In this document: in pieces, positions 53,798-61,985 of the stretch
Layout: each line of letters starts with the position of its first letter
Numbering within the stretch: position 1 is the stretch's first letter
Assembly: GCF_034424175.1 (NCBI RefSeq)
Contig: NZ_CP139986.1
Coordinates: forward strand, 4,216,001-4,280,000
DNA from: Kluyvera intermedia
GTDB lineage: Bacteria > Pseudomonadota > Gammaproteobacteria > Enterobacterales > Enterobacteriaceae
DNA: 64,000 nucleotides
Direction: 5' to 3'
Notes under the pieces: model-generated
Databases searched by the model: none
What the model was told of the DNA's origin: nothing
The model's input: only the letters and a program-made list of their open reading frames with translations
Program-made: the position numbers and the translations under genes

Positions 53798-55588
53798 GTG
53801 CAAACCTTTCAAGCCGATCTTGCCATTATAGGCGCTGGTGGCGCTGGATTACGTGCTGCTATCGCAGCGGCCCAGGCCAACCCGAAAGCCAAAATCGCGT
53901 TGATCTCTAAAGTTTATCCTATGCGCAGCCACACGGTTGCCGCTGAAGGTGGCTCCGCCGCCGTCGCACAGGACCATGATAGCTTCGAATACCATTTTCA
54001 CGACACCGTCGCCGGTGGCGACTGGCTTTGCGAACAGGATGTCGTCGATTACTTCGTCCACCATTGCCCAACGGAGATGACCCAGCTCGAACAGTGGGGT
54101 TGCCCGTGGAGTCGTCGCCCAGACGGTAGCGTCAACGTCCGACGTTTCGGCGGCATGAAAATCGAGCGTACGTGGTTCGCCGCCGATAAAACCGGCTTCC
54201 ACATGCTGCATACTCTGTTCCAGACCTCCCTTCAATTCCCGCAAATCCAACGTTTTGATGAACACTTCGTCCTCGACATTCTGGTCGATGACGGTCAGGC
54301 CCGTGGCCTGGTGGCGATGAATATGATGGAAGGCTCACTGGTGCAAATTCGCGCCAACGCGGTGGTGATGGCGACCGGCGGCGCAGGCCGCGTGTATCGC
54401 TACAACACCAACGGTGGCATCGTCACCGGCGATGGTATGGGCATGGCGCTGAGCCACGGCGTGCCGCTGCGTGATATGGAATTTGTTCAGTATCACCCGA
54501 CCGGTCTGCCGGGTTCGGGCATCCTGATGACTGAAGGCTGTCGTGGTGAAGGCGGTATCCTGGTCAACAAAAATGGCTATCGCTATTTGCAGGATTACGG
54601 CATGGGGCCGGAAACACCGCTCGGCGAGCCGAAAAACAAATATATGGAGCTGGGTCCGCGCGACAAAGTCTCCCAGGCCTTCTGGCACGAATGGCGTAAA
54701 GGCAACACCGTACCGACCCCGCGCGGCGATGTGGTTTACCTCGACCTGCGCCATCTCGGTGAGAAAAAGCTGCTGGAACGTCTGCCGTTTATCTGCGAAC
54801 TGGCGAAAGCCTACGTCGGTGTCGATCCGGTGAAAGAGCCGATTCCTGTGCGTCCAACCGCGCACTACACCATGGGCGGCATCGAAACCGATCAGCACTG
54901 CGAAACCCGCATTAAAGGGCTGTTTGCCGTCGGCGAATGTTCTTCCGTCGGGCTGCATGGCGCAAACCGTCTGGGTTCCAACTCATTAGCAGAACTGGTG
55001 GTGTTTGGCCGCATGGCCGGCGAGCAGGCGATGGCGCGTGCTGCAACAGCGGGAGAAGCGAACGGCAGCGCGCTGGACGCGCAGGTCAGCGACATCGAAA
55101 ACCGCCTGAAGGCCGTCATGAACCAGGAAGGCAACGAAAACTGGTCGAAGATCCGCGACGAAATGGGTCTGTCGATGGAAGAAGGCTGTGGGATTTACCG
55201 TACGCCGGAACTGATGCAGAAAACCATCGATAAACTGGCCGAGCTGCAAGAGCGTTTCAAGCGCGTGCGCGTGACCGATACTTCCAGCGTGTTCAACACT
55301 GACCTGCTCTACACCATCGAGCTGGGCCACGGGCTAAACGTTGCCGAATGTATGGCACACTCTGCAATGGCGCGTAAAGAGTCGCGCGGCGCACATCAGC
55401 GTCTGGATGAAGGCTGTACCGAACGTGATGACGTAAACTTCCTCAAGCATACCCTCGCCTTCCGCGATGCCGACGGCACCACCCGCCTCAACTATAGCGA
55501 TGTAAAAATCACCACTCTGCCACCGGCGAAACGCATGTACGGCGGCGAAGCAGAAGCGGCCGAGAAGAAGGAGAAGGCCAATGGCTGA
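53798..55588 (+). CDS. frdA: Fumarate reductase flavoprotein subunit
   Basis: 596 residues. FAD-binding IIGAGGAGLRAA (about 10-21), covalent-FAD histidine in MRSHTVAAEGG (His45), substrate-binding HPTGLPGSG and the catalytic arginine region RPTAHYTMGG. It reduces fumarate with electrons from menaquinol in anaerobic respiration. GTG start with GGAGGAATGTC upstream, as in E. coli. The tail is six residues shorter than in E. coli. Overlaps frdB by eight bases. Confidence 0.99.
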   Translation: MQTFQADLAIIGAGGAGLRAAIAAAQANPKAKIALISKVYPMRSHTVAAEGGSAAVAQDHDSFEYHFHDTVAGGDWLCEQDVVDYFVHHCPTEMTQLEQWGCPWSRRPDGSVNVRRFGGMKIERTWFAADKTGFHMLHTLFQTSLQFPQIQRFDEHFVLDILVDDGQARGLVAMNMMEGSLVQIRANAVVMATGGAGRVYRYNTNGGIVTGDGMGMALSHGVPLRDMEFVQYHPTGLPGSGILMTEGCRGEGGILVNKNGYRYLQDYGMGPETPLGEPKNKYMELGPRDKVSQAFWHEWRKGNTVPTPRGDVVYLDLRHLGEKKLLERLPFICELAKAYVGVDPVKEPIPVRPTAHYTMGGIETDQHCETRIKGLFAVGECSSVGLHGANRLGSNSLAELVVFGRMAGEQAMARAATAGEANGSALDAQVSDIENRLKAVMNQEGNENWSKIRDEMGLSMEEGCGIYRTPELMQKTIDKLAELQERFKRVRVTDTSSVFNTDLLYTIELGHGLNVAECMAHSAMARKESRGAHQRLDEGCTERDDVNFLKHTLAFRDADGTTRLNYSDVKITTLPPAKRMYGGEAEAAEKKEKANG

Positions 55589-56315
55589 GATGCAAAATAT
55601 CAAAATTGAGATTGTGCGCTACAACCCGGAAGTGGACAGTGCACCGCATAGCGCCTTTTATGAAGTGCCTTACGATGAGCAGACTTCACTGCTCGACGCG
55701 CTGGGCTACATCAAAGACAACCTGGCACCGGATTTAAGCTACCGCTGGTCCTGCCGTATGGCGATCTGTGGTTCCTGCGGCATGATGGTTAACAAGGTGC
55801 CAAAACTAGCCTGTAAGACCTTCCTACGCGAATACACCAAAGGTCTCAAGGTTGAAGCGCTGGCTAACTTCCCGATTGAACGCGATCTGGTGGTCGATAT
55901 GACCCACTTTATCGAGAGTCTGGAAGCGATTAAACCGTACATCATCGGCAACCCACGCACGCCGGATCAGGGCCCGAACACGCAGACCCCGGCGCAGATG
56001 GCGAAATACCATCAGTTCTCCGGCTGCATCAACTGCGGTCTGTGCTATGCGGCCTGCCCACAGTTTGGCCTGAATCCTGAGTTCATTGGTCCTGCGGCCA
56101 TAACGCTTGCGCACCGCTACAACGAAGACAGCCGCGATCACGGTAAGAAAGAACGTATGGCGCAGCTTAACGGCCAGAATGGCGTCTGGACCTGCACCTT
56201 TGTCGGTTACTGCTCCGAAGTGTGCCCGAAACACGTCGACCCGGCCGCCGCCATTCAGCAGGGCAAAGTGGAAAGCTCGAAAGACTTTCTTATCGCCACC
56301 CTGAAACCACGCTAA
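55581..56315 (+). CDS. frdB: Fumarate reductase iron-sulfur subunit
   Basis: 244 residues. [2Fe-2S] cysteines in SCRMAICGSCGMM, [4Fe-4S] in CINCGLCYAACP and [3Fe-4S] in YCSEVCPKHVDP. It passes electrons from the menaquinol site in FrdCD to FrdA. Confidence 0.99.
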   Translation: MAEMQNIKIEIVRYNPEVDSAPHSAFYEVPYDEQTSLLDALGYIKDNLAPDLSYRWSCRMAICGSCGMMVNKVPKLACKTFLREYTKGLKVEALANFPIERDLVVDMTHFIESLEAIKPYIIGNPRTPDQGPNTQTPAQMAKYHQFSGCINCGLCYAACPQFGLNPEFIGPAAITLAHRYNEDSRDHGKKERMAQLNGQNGVWTCTFVGYCSEVCPKHVDPAAAIQQGKVESSKDFLIATLKPR

Positions 56316-56325
56316 GGAGTGCATG

Positions 56326-56721
56326 ATGACGACTAAACGCAAACCCTATGTACGGCCGATGCCGTCCACCTGGTGGAAAAATCTGCCGTTTTATCGCTTC
56401 TATATGCTGCGTGAAGGCACGGCGGTACCGGCGGTCTGGTTCAGCCTTGAACTGATGTATGGGATTTTCGCCCTCAAACACGGCCCTGAAACCTGGGCTA
56501 ATTTTGTCGGCTTCCTGCAAAATCCCATTATCGTTATCCTGAACCTGATTGTGCTCGCAGCGGCGTTGCTTCATACCAAAACCTGGTTTGAACTGGCGCC
56601 GAAAGCCGCGAACATCATCGTAAAAGGCGAGAAAATGGGGCCAGAGCCGGTGATTAAAGGGCTATGGACGGTGACGGCTCTCGTCACTGTGGTCATTCTG
56701 TTTGTCGCACTGTTCTGGTAA
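56326..56721 (+). CDS. frdC: Fumarate reductase membrane anchor subunit C
   Basis: 131 residues, three membrane helices, with FYRFYMLREGTAVPAVWF containing the conserved Glu (EGTAVP) near the quinone site. Of the tandem ATGs at 56323 and 56326 the second matches E. coli and spaces best from AAGGAG. Confidence 0.98.
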   Translation: MTTKRKPYVRPMPSTWWKNLPFYRFYMLREGTAVPAVWFSLELMYGIFALKHGPETWANFVGFLQNPIIVILNLIVLAAALLHTKTWFELAPKAANIIVKGEKMGPEPVIKGLWTVTALVTVVILFVALFW

Positions 56722-56731
56722 GGAGACTATT

Positions 56732-57091
56732 GTGATCAATCCAAATCCAAAACGTTCTGACGAGCCGGTCTTCTGGGGACTGTTTGGCGCAGGCGGTATG
56801 TGGAGCGCCATCATTGCGCCGGTAATTATTCTACTGGTCGGTATTTTACTGCCGCTGGGGCTGTTCCCGGGCGACGCACTGAGCTATGAGCGCGTGCTGG
56901 CCTTTGCCAGCAGCTTCATTGGCCGCGTCTTCATCTTCCTGATGATTGTCCTGCCGCTGTGGTGCGGCCTGCACCGTATTCACCATGCGATGCACGACCT
57001 GAAAATCCACGTGCCAAGCGGCAAGTGGGTGTTCTACGGTCTGGCCACCATCCTGACCGTGGTCACATTGATTGCCGTGGTCACCATTTAA
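56732..57091 (+). CDS. frdD: Fumarate reductase membrane anchor subunit D
   Basis: 119 residues, three membrane helices, opening MINPNPKRSDEPVFWGLFGA. GTG start ten bases after frdC with AAGGAG in between. Longer in-frame starts lie inside frdC. Confidence 0.98.
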   Translation: MINPNPKRSDEPVFWGLFGAGGMWSAIIAPVIILLVGILLPLGLFPGDALSYERVLAFASSFIGRVFIFLMIVLPLWCGLHRIHHAMHDLKIHVPSGKWVFYGLATILTVVTLIAVVTI

Positions 57092-57096
57092 GTCCA

Positions 57097-57127
57097 CAGG
57101 CCCGCCATCCGGCGGGCCTGTTATTTT
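57097..57127. terminator. frd terminator, touching the ampR stop codon
   Basis: CAGGCCCGCC-ATCC-GGCGGGCCTG, a perfect 10-bp stem, then TTATTTT. The ampR stop (minus strand) begins at the next base, so the hairpin serves both convergent genes. In E. coli, which lacks ampR, the matching spot is the ampC attenuator. Confidence 0.88.
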
Positions 57128-57996
57128 CGCATCTTCCCCACCAGCCACTGCGCAAACTCACCCATGGCGGGCGTTTCTGCACGTGACTGAAGCCGGGTAA
57201 GCCAGTAACTCCCCAAATCAATCTGTGTTGTAAACGGCTGAACAATACGCTCGCTATTGAGCAAGTGGGTAAACATCTCAACGGGTGCAATAGCGATCCC
57301 TGCGCCTGCCTGTGCAGCTTCTAGCATGGTGACCGACGAATCAAATACCATCACCCGATGTGTCGGCGACGGCGGCAACTCACCCGCGGCCTGCATCCAC
57401 GCCGTCCATTCATCGCGCCGGTAGGAACGCAGAAGAGTGAATTTCAACATATCGGCTGGCGAATGCAGATTAGCGGCAATCTCTGGCGAGCATAGCGGTG
57501 CCAATGGCGCAGGGCACAGGAACATTGCATCGGTGCCATGCCAGGCTCCGCCGCCGTAACGAAGGGTAAAATCCAGCCCCTCGGCCGCAGGATCGACACG
57601 GTTATTATGCGTCGACAGTTGTAGATCAATATGCGGGTAACGGCGATGAAAATCCTCAAGCTGTGAGAATAGGAAGCCGGTCGCAAACGTGCCAACGACG
57701 CCCACCTTCAGCTTCTCCTGAGCGCGATTACTGGCAAAGCGATCGAGCATCCCGGCGATACGATCAAAAGAATCGTTCAGGACGGGCAGGAGATTTTCGC
57801 CTTCAGTGGTCAACATCAGGCCGCGGGACACCCGCACAAAAAGCTGGCAATTCAAATGCTGCTCCAGCGCCTTCACATGCTGACTAATAGCCGAATGGGT
57901 CACATTCAGCTCAATAGCGGCATGCGTAAAATTCAGATGCCTGGCGGCGGCTTCGAAAGCCCGAAGCGAATTCAGGGGGATATAGCTGCGCGTCAT
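57121..57996 (-). CDS. ampR: LysR-type regulator AmpR
   Basis: 291 residues. N-terminal LysR helix-turn-helix (FTHAAIELNVTHSAISQHVK, about 24-43) and a C-terminal effector domain with the FATGFLFSQ and MVFDSSVTMLEAAQAG segments that bind muropeptides. It represses ampC with UDP-MurNAc-pentapeptide and activates it with anhydro-muropeptides when beta-lactams disturb the wall. Divergent from ampC. Confidence 0.98.
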   Translation of the reverse strand: MTRSYIPLNSLRAFEAAARHLNFTHAAIELNVTHSAISQHVKALEQHLNCQLFVRVSRGLMLTTEGENLLPVLNDSFDRIAGMLDRFASNRAQEKLKVGVVGTFATGFLFSQLEDFHRRYPHIDLQLSTHNNRVDPAAEGLDFTLRYGGGAWHGTDAMFLCPAPLAPLCSPEIAANLHSPADMLKFTLLRSYRRDEWTAWMQAAGELPPSPTHRVMVFDSSVTMLEAAQAGAGIAIAPVEMFTHLLNSERIVQPFTTQIDLGSYWLTRLQSRAETPAMGEFAQWLVGKMRK

Positions 57997-58128
57997 AGAC
58001 CCATCCGTTAGAAAAATTAACAGCTCATGCTAAATTTAACCGTTTGTCAGGCCTAGTCAAATCCCACAAACTACGCTCGTCTGAAGGGCCCGGACATACT
58101 CTTGATCTGTGATTATGGAAGATAATTG
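57997..58128. promoter_or_regulatory. ampR-ampC intergenic control region
   Basis: Two A/T dyads of LysR T-N11-A type (TTAGAAAAATTAA at 58009 and CTAAATTTAAC at 58030) mark the AmpR site. The ampC promoter reads -35 TTGTCA (58044-58049), 17 bp, -10 CAAACT (58067-58072). The weak -10 fits low basal, inducible expression. Confidence 0.7.
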
Positions 58129-59274
58129 ATGATGAAAAAATCCCTTTGCTGCGCCCTGCTGCTCGGCGTCTCTTGCACCACGTTTGCCGCGCCAATGTCT
58201 GAAAAACAGCTGGCTGACGTCGTGGAACGTACCATTACGCCGCTGATGAAAGCGCAGGCCGTTCCGGGCATGGCTGTCGCGGTCATTTACCAGGGCAAAC
58301 CGCACTACTTTACCTTCGGCAAAGCCGATATCGCCGCCAATAAACCGGTGACCCCGCAAACGCTGTTCGAACTGGGTTCTATTAGCAAAACCTTCACCGG
58401 CGTGCTGGGCGGCGATGCCGTTGCTCGCGGTGAGATTTCCCTTAGCGATAAAGCGACAAAGTACTGGCCTGAATTGACCGGCAAACAGTGGCAATGTATT
58501 AGCCTACTGGATCTGGCGACCTATACCGCAGGCGGCCTGCCGCTACAGGTACCCGATGACGTCACCGATAACGCATCCTTGCTGCACTTCTACCAGACCT
58601 GGCAGCCGCAGTATCACCCCGGCAGCACGCGTCTTTATGCCAATGCCAGTATTGGTCTGTTTGGTGCGCTGGCCGTCAAACCGTCCGGCATGAGCTTTGA
58701 GCAAGCGATGACCGAACGCGTCTTTAAACCACTCAAATTAGCCCATACGTGGATAAACGTTCCACCACAAGAAACCCAGCACTACGCCTGGGGCTATCGC
58801 GACGGTAAGGCCGTCCACGTTTCGCCAGGCATGCTGGATGCACAAGCCTATGGCGTGAAAACGAACGTCGAAGATATGGCGAGCTGGGTGATAGCGAACA
58901 TGACGCCGGACAGCGTCCAGGATGCGTCTTTGAAGCAAGGTATCACCCTGGCGCAGTCTCGCTACTGGCGCATCGGCTCTATGTATCAGGGACTTGGCTG
59001 GGAGATGCTTAACTGGCCGGTCGACGCCAAAACGGTAGTCAACGGTAGTGATAACAAGGTCGCACTGGCGGCGTTACCGGTGAAAGAAGTGAATCCGCCT
59101 GCGCCACCGGTCAAAGCATCGTGGGTACATAAAACCGGTTCTACCGGCGGGTTCGGTAGCTACGTGGCGTTTATCCCTGAAAAGGATCTTGGCATCGTGA
59201 TGCTCGCCAACAAGAGCTATCCCAACCCTGCCCGTGTTGAAGCGGCTTACCGCATTCTGAGCGCGCTGCCATAA
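58129..59274 (+). CDS. ampC: Class C beta-lactamase AmpC
   Basis: 381 residues. Signal peptide of 20 residues (MMKKSLCCALLLGVSCTTFA). Catalytic SISK (Ser84, Lys87; mature Ser64), YAN (LYANASIG) and KTG (VHKTGSTGGFG). It hydrolyses penicillins and cephalosporins in the periplasm. By eye it resembles Enterobacter MIR/ACT enzymes more than Citrobacter CMY-2. An unpaired Cys123 replaces the Gly in the usual QWQG segment. Start is ATG 58129 (tandem ATG follows) after GGAAGAT. Confidence 0.97.
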   Translation: MMKKSLCCALLLGVSCTTFAAPMSEKQLADVVERTITPLMKAQAVPGMAVAVIYQGKPHYFTFGKADIAANKPVTPQTLFELGSISKTFTGVLGGDAVARGEISLSDKATKYWPELTGKQWQCISLLDLATYTAGGLPLQVPDDVTDNASLLHFYQTWQPQYHPGSTRLYANASIGLFGALAVKPSGMSFEQAMTERVFKPLKLAHTWINVPPQETQHYAWGYRDGKAVHVSPGMLDAQAYGVKTNVEDMASWVIANMTPDSVQDASLKQGITLAQSRYWRIGSMYQGLGWEMLNWPVDAKTVVNGSDNKVALAALPVKEVNPPAPPVKASWVHKTGSTGGFGSYVAFIPEKDLGIVMLANKSYPNPARVEAAYRILSALP

Positions 59275-59281
59275 CGGCTTG

Positions 59282-59305
59282 CCGGGCAGTGTCTCCACCG
59301 CCCGG
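59282..59305. terminator. Hairpin between ampC and gdx
   Basis: CCGGGC-A-GTG / CAC-C-GCCCGG with a four-base loop, only a few bases from both convergent stops. No long T-run. Confidence 0.6.
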
Positions 59306-59311
59306 TCAATA

Positions 59312-59629
59312 TTAATGTGCGCTGATTTTCAAACCAATAATGCCCAGAACGATAAGCGCCAGGCTGGCAATACGCATTGGGCTTGCGGACTCACCTAACA
59401 GCAAAATACCGGTTATCGCCGCCCCGACCGCACCAATCCCCGTCCACACCGCATAGGCCGTTCCAACGGGCAGACTTTTCATCGCCCATGACAGCATTGC
59501 CATGCTAACGACCATCGCCACAACGGTAATCACGCTGGGAACCAGACGGCTAAAACCATGGGTATATTTAAGGCCAACGGCCCAGACGACTTCGAGAAGA
59601 CCAGCAACAAAGAGAATTAACCAAGGCAT
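59312..59629 (-). CDS. gdx: Guanidinium/H+ exporter Gdx (SugE), SMR family
   Basis: 105 residues, four helices. The conserved Glu in GLLEVVWAVGLKYTHG (Glu13) and AYAVWTGIGAVGAA. It exports guanidinium in exchange for protons. The ATG at 59627-59629 (MPWLILFV) follows GGAG. Expression should be switched by the riboswitch just upstream. Confidence 0.97.
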   Translation of the reverse strand: MPWLILFVAGLLEVVWAVGLKYTHGFSRLVPSVITVVAMVVSMAMLSWAMKSLPVGTAYAVWTGIGAVGAAITGILLLGESASPMRIASLALIVLGIIGLKISAH

Positions 59630-59646
59630 ATAAGGCTCCATTAAAT

Positions 59647-59689
59647 GGGGCCGTCCCCGGATGCGATACGCTTACAGGTCGTCCCGTAA
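59647..59689 (-). promoter_or_regulatory. Guanidine-II (mini-ykkC) riboswitch of gdx
   Basis: On the minus strand two hairpins with ACGR loops: TTACGGG-ACGA-CCTGTAA (59672-59689) and GGGG-ACGG-CCCC (59647-59658). This is the defining form of the guanidine-II class. The second hairpin ends eight bases before the GGAG of gdx, fitting control of ribosome access by guanidinium. Confidence 0.93.
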
Positions 59690-59764
59690 GGTTTTGTGAA
59701 AAGTCGCAGTAGTATAAGGCAGGAAAAACGACGGTACAACGTTACGCCGTACCGTCATATATCT

Positions 59765-59911
59765 TTATTGCTGGGCTTTAGTTGCCGCGCCAGAAATCGC
59801 ACTGCCACCATCCGAAATATCCTGTCCCACACCACGTGTGGTATTACAGGCGGTTAAAACAGAGGAAAGTACCAGAACTGTAAAAAGTGATGCGATCGCT
59901 TTTTTCACCAT
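59765..59911 (-). CDS. ecnB: Entericidin B lipoprotein
   Basis: 48-residue lipoprotein. Signal MVKKAIASLF...VLTAC (Cys22), mature part NTTRGVGQDISDGGSAISGA. It matches E. coli EcnB (toxin-like, bacteriolytic lipoprotein of the ecnAB pair, sigma-S controlled there). The ATG at 59909-59911 has GGATATTATT upstream. Between gdx and ecnA, as in E. coli. Confidence 0.95.
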   Translation of the reverse strand: MVKKAIASLFTVLVLSSVLTACNTTRGVGQDISDGGSAISGAATKAQQ

Positions 59912-60010
59912 AATAATATCCTTTGCGTGAGTTTTTGTTATCTAGCTCTATAAGCATAGACAACTTCACTCAGGATGTTGGGATCTCAGCGTTTTTTAGG
60001 AAGAAAGGAA

Positions 60011-60145
60011 TTAACTCACGGCGTGGGAAATAGCGTGACCCAGACTCTGAATATCTTCACCCACGCCACGCGCGGTGTTGCAGCCGGTCAGCAGTGCGCC
60101 GCTCAGAAACAGCAGCAGAAAAAGTTTAACGGTCGGTTTCATCAT
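60011..60145 (-). CDS. ecnA: Entericidin A lipoprotein (antidote)
   Basis: 44-residue lipoprotein, MMKPTVKLFLLL...LLTGC (Cys22), then NTARGVGEDIQSLGHAISHA. Three residues longer than E. coli EcnA. In E. coli EcnA is reported as the antidote to EcnB. ATG at 60145 or 60142 (tandem). The 99-bp gap to ecnB has room for the separate ecnB promoter. Confidence 0.93.
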   Translation of the reverse strand: MMKPTVKLFLLLFLSGALLTGCNTARGVGEDIQSLGHAISHAVS

Positions 60146-60196
60146 CCATGCCCGCAAGAGATCGACGCAACAACAACGTTGCTGCGTCTAATCGCA

Positions 60197-60763
60197 TTAC
60201 TTGACGCGTGAGACGTATTCGCCAGAGCGAGTATCGACTTTGATCACTTCGCCAATCTGTACGAACAGTGGCACTTTAACGACAGCGCCGGTGCTCAGCG
60301 TTGCTGGTTTACCGCCGGTACCTGCGGTATCACCTTTCAGACCAGGATCGGTTTCAACGATTTCCAGTTCAACGAAGTTCGGTGGGGTCACGGAGATAGG
60401 CTGACCGTTCCACAGGGTCACGATGCACTCAGCCTGATCCAGCAGCCATTTCGCGTTATCACCAACCGCTTTCTCATCGGCAGCCAGCTGCTCGAAGGTT
60501 TCGTTGTTCATGAAGTGCCAGAACTCACCGTCGCTGTACAGGAAGGTCAGGTTCATATCGGCAACATCTGCACCTTCAGCAGAGTCGGTAGACTTGAAGG
60601 TTTTCTCAACACGAGTACCGGTCAACAGACGACGCAGTTTAACGCGTGCGAATGCCTGACCTTTACCCGGCTTAACGAATTCACTGGCTTCAACCGCGTA
60701 CGGTTCGCCGTCCATCATGATTTTAAGACCAGCACGAAAATCGTTGCTATAGTAAGTCGCCAT
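60197..60763 (-). CDS. efp: Elongation factor P
   Basis: 188 residues, the E. coli length. Domain I carries the modified Lys34 in EFVKPGKGQAF; domains II and III are OB folds, ending SGEYVSRVK. It relieves ribosome stalling at polyproline. The ATG at 60761-60763 (MATYYSNDF) is preceded by AGAGGGCCTT; a much longer open frame runs antisense to epmB and is not coding. Divergent from epmB. Confidence 0.99.
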   Translation of the reverse strand: MATYYSNDFRAGLKIMMDGEPYAVEASEFVKPGKGQAFARVKLRRLLTGTRVEKTFKSTDSAEGADVADMNLTFLYSDGEFWHFMNNETFEQLAADEKAVGDNAKWLLDQAECIVTLWNGQPISVTPPNFVELEIVETDPGLKGDTAGTGGKPATLSTGAVVKVPLFVQIGEVIKVDTRSGEYVSRVK

Positions 60764-60803
60764 AAGGCCCTCTGAAATTGTTAAATGGTAGCTAAGCCAC
60801 AAA

Positions 60804-61832
60804 ATGGCGCATATTGTAACCCTAAATACCCCATCCAGAGAAGATTGGTTGATGCAACTTGCCGATGTTCTCACCGATCCGGATGAACTATTACGTCTTC
60901 TGAATATAGACGCTGATGAAAATTTGCTCGCAGGACGAGACGCGAAGCGCCTTTTCGCCCTGCGTGTTCCACGTGCATTTATCGCGCGAATGGAAAAAGG
61001 CAATCCCAACGATCCGCTTTTGCGCCAGGTACTGACCTCGCAAGAGGAGTTTATTGCCGCGCCCGGTTTTTCCACCGACCCGCTGGAAGAACAGCACAGC
61101 GTGGTACCCGGTCTGCTGCATAAGTACCGAAATCGCGCACTGTTGTTGGTCAAAGGGGGCTGTGCAGTCAACTGCCGTTATTGCTTCCGTCGTCACTTCC
61201 CGTATGCCGACAATCAGGGCAATAAACGCAACTGGCAGGCAGCGCTGGACTACATAAGCGCGCATCCGGAACTGGACGAAATTATCTTCTCCGGCGGCGA
61301 TCCGTTGATGGCAAAAGATCATGAACTGGACTGGCTTGTCAGCCAGCTAGAGGCCATCCCGCATATCAAGCGCCTGCGCATTCACAGCCGCTTGCCGATT
61401 GTGATTCCCGCACGCATCACCGATACGCTGGTCGCCCGCTTCGCACGTTCATCGCTGCAAATTCTGCTGGTGAACCATATCAACCACGCCAATGAAATTG
61501 ACGGCGCATTTTGCGCTGCCATGACCAACCTGCGCAAAGCGGGTGTCACGCTGCTTAACCAAAGCGTACTGTTGCGCGGCGTGAATGATAATGCGCAAAC
61601 CCTGGCAAACCTTAGCAACGCGCTGTTTGATGCGGGAGTGATGCCTTATTACCTGCACGTGCTGGACAAAGTTCAAGGTGCGGCGCACTTCCTTGTCAGT
61701 GATGAAGAAGCGCGCGAAATCGTGCGTGAACTCTTAACGCTAGTCTCAGGCTATATGGTGCCAAAACTGGCGCGCGAAATTGGCGGAGAGCCAAGTAAAA
61801 CGCCACTGGATCTCAATCTACGCCAACGTTAA
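60804..61832 (+). CDS. epmB: EF-P lysine 2,3-aminomutase EpmB
   Basis: 342 residues, radical-SAM enzyme with CX3CX2C in GCAVNCRYCFRRH (about 119-131) and the PLP-site MVPKLAREIGGE end. It turns L-lysine into (R)-beta-lysine for EpmA to attach to EF-P. Starts 40 bp from efp on the other strand, so the pair share a regulatory region. Confidence 0.98.
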   Translation: MAHIVTLNTPSREDWLMQLADVLTDPDELLRLLNIDADENLLAGRDAKRLFALRVPRAFIARMEKGNPNDPLLRQVLTSQEEFIAAPGFSTDPLEEQHSVVPGLLHKYRNRALLLVKGGCAVNCRYCFRRHFPYADNQGNKRNWQAALDYISAHPELDEIIFSGGDPLMAKDHELDWLVSQLEAIPHIKRLRIHSRLPIVIPARITDTLVARFARSSLQILLVNHINHANEIDGAFCAAMTNLRKAGVTLLNQSVLLRGVNDNAQTLANLSNALFDAGVMPYYLHVLDKVQGAAHFLVSDEEAREIVRELLTLVSGYMVPKLAREIGGEPSKTPLDLNLRQR

Positions 61833-61985
61833 GCCCCTCTCTCTATACAGGCTTCGGCCTGTATATATTCTCTGGACTTCATAGTGACCTGTGCTATTTT
61901 AACTCTCTCAATACTGCCATAAAAATAAACCAGATCAATAAGTTAAATAATTTCATTTAACTCAAAAATGGTTAAGGAGAACCGT

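Noticed and set aside
59275..59311. Remnant of blc between ampC and gdx
   Set aside because: The gap is only 37 bp and is filled by a hairpin; no lipocalin sequence remains.
60764..61171. Upstream extension of efp by about 136 codons
   Set aside because: It runs antisense to epmB; EF-P is 188 residues and has a good start at 60763.
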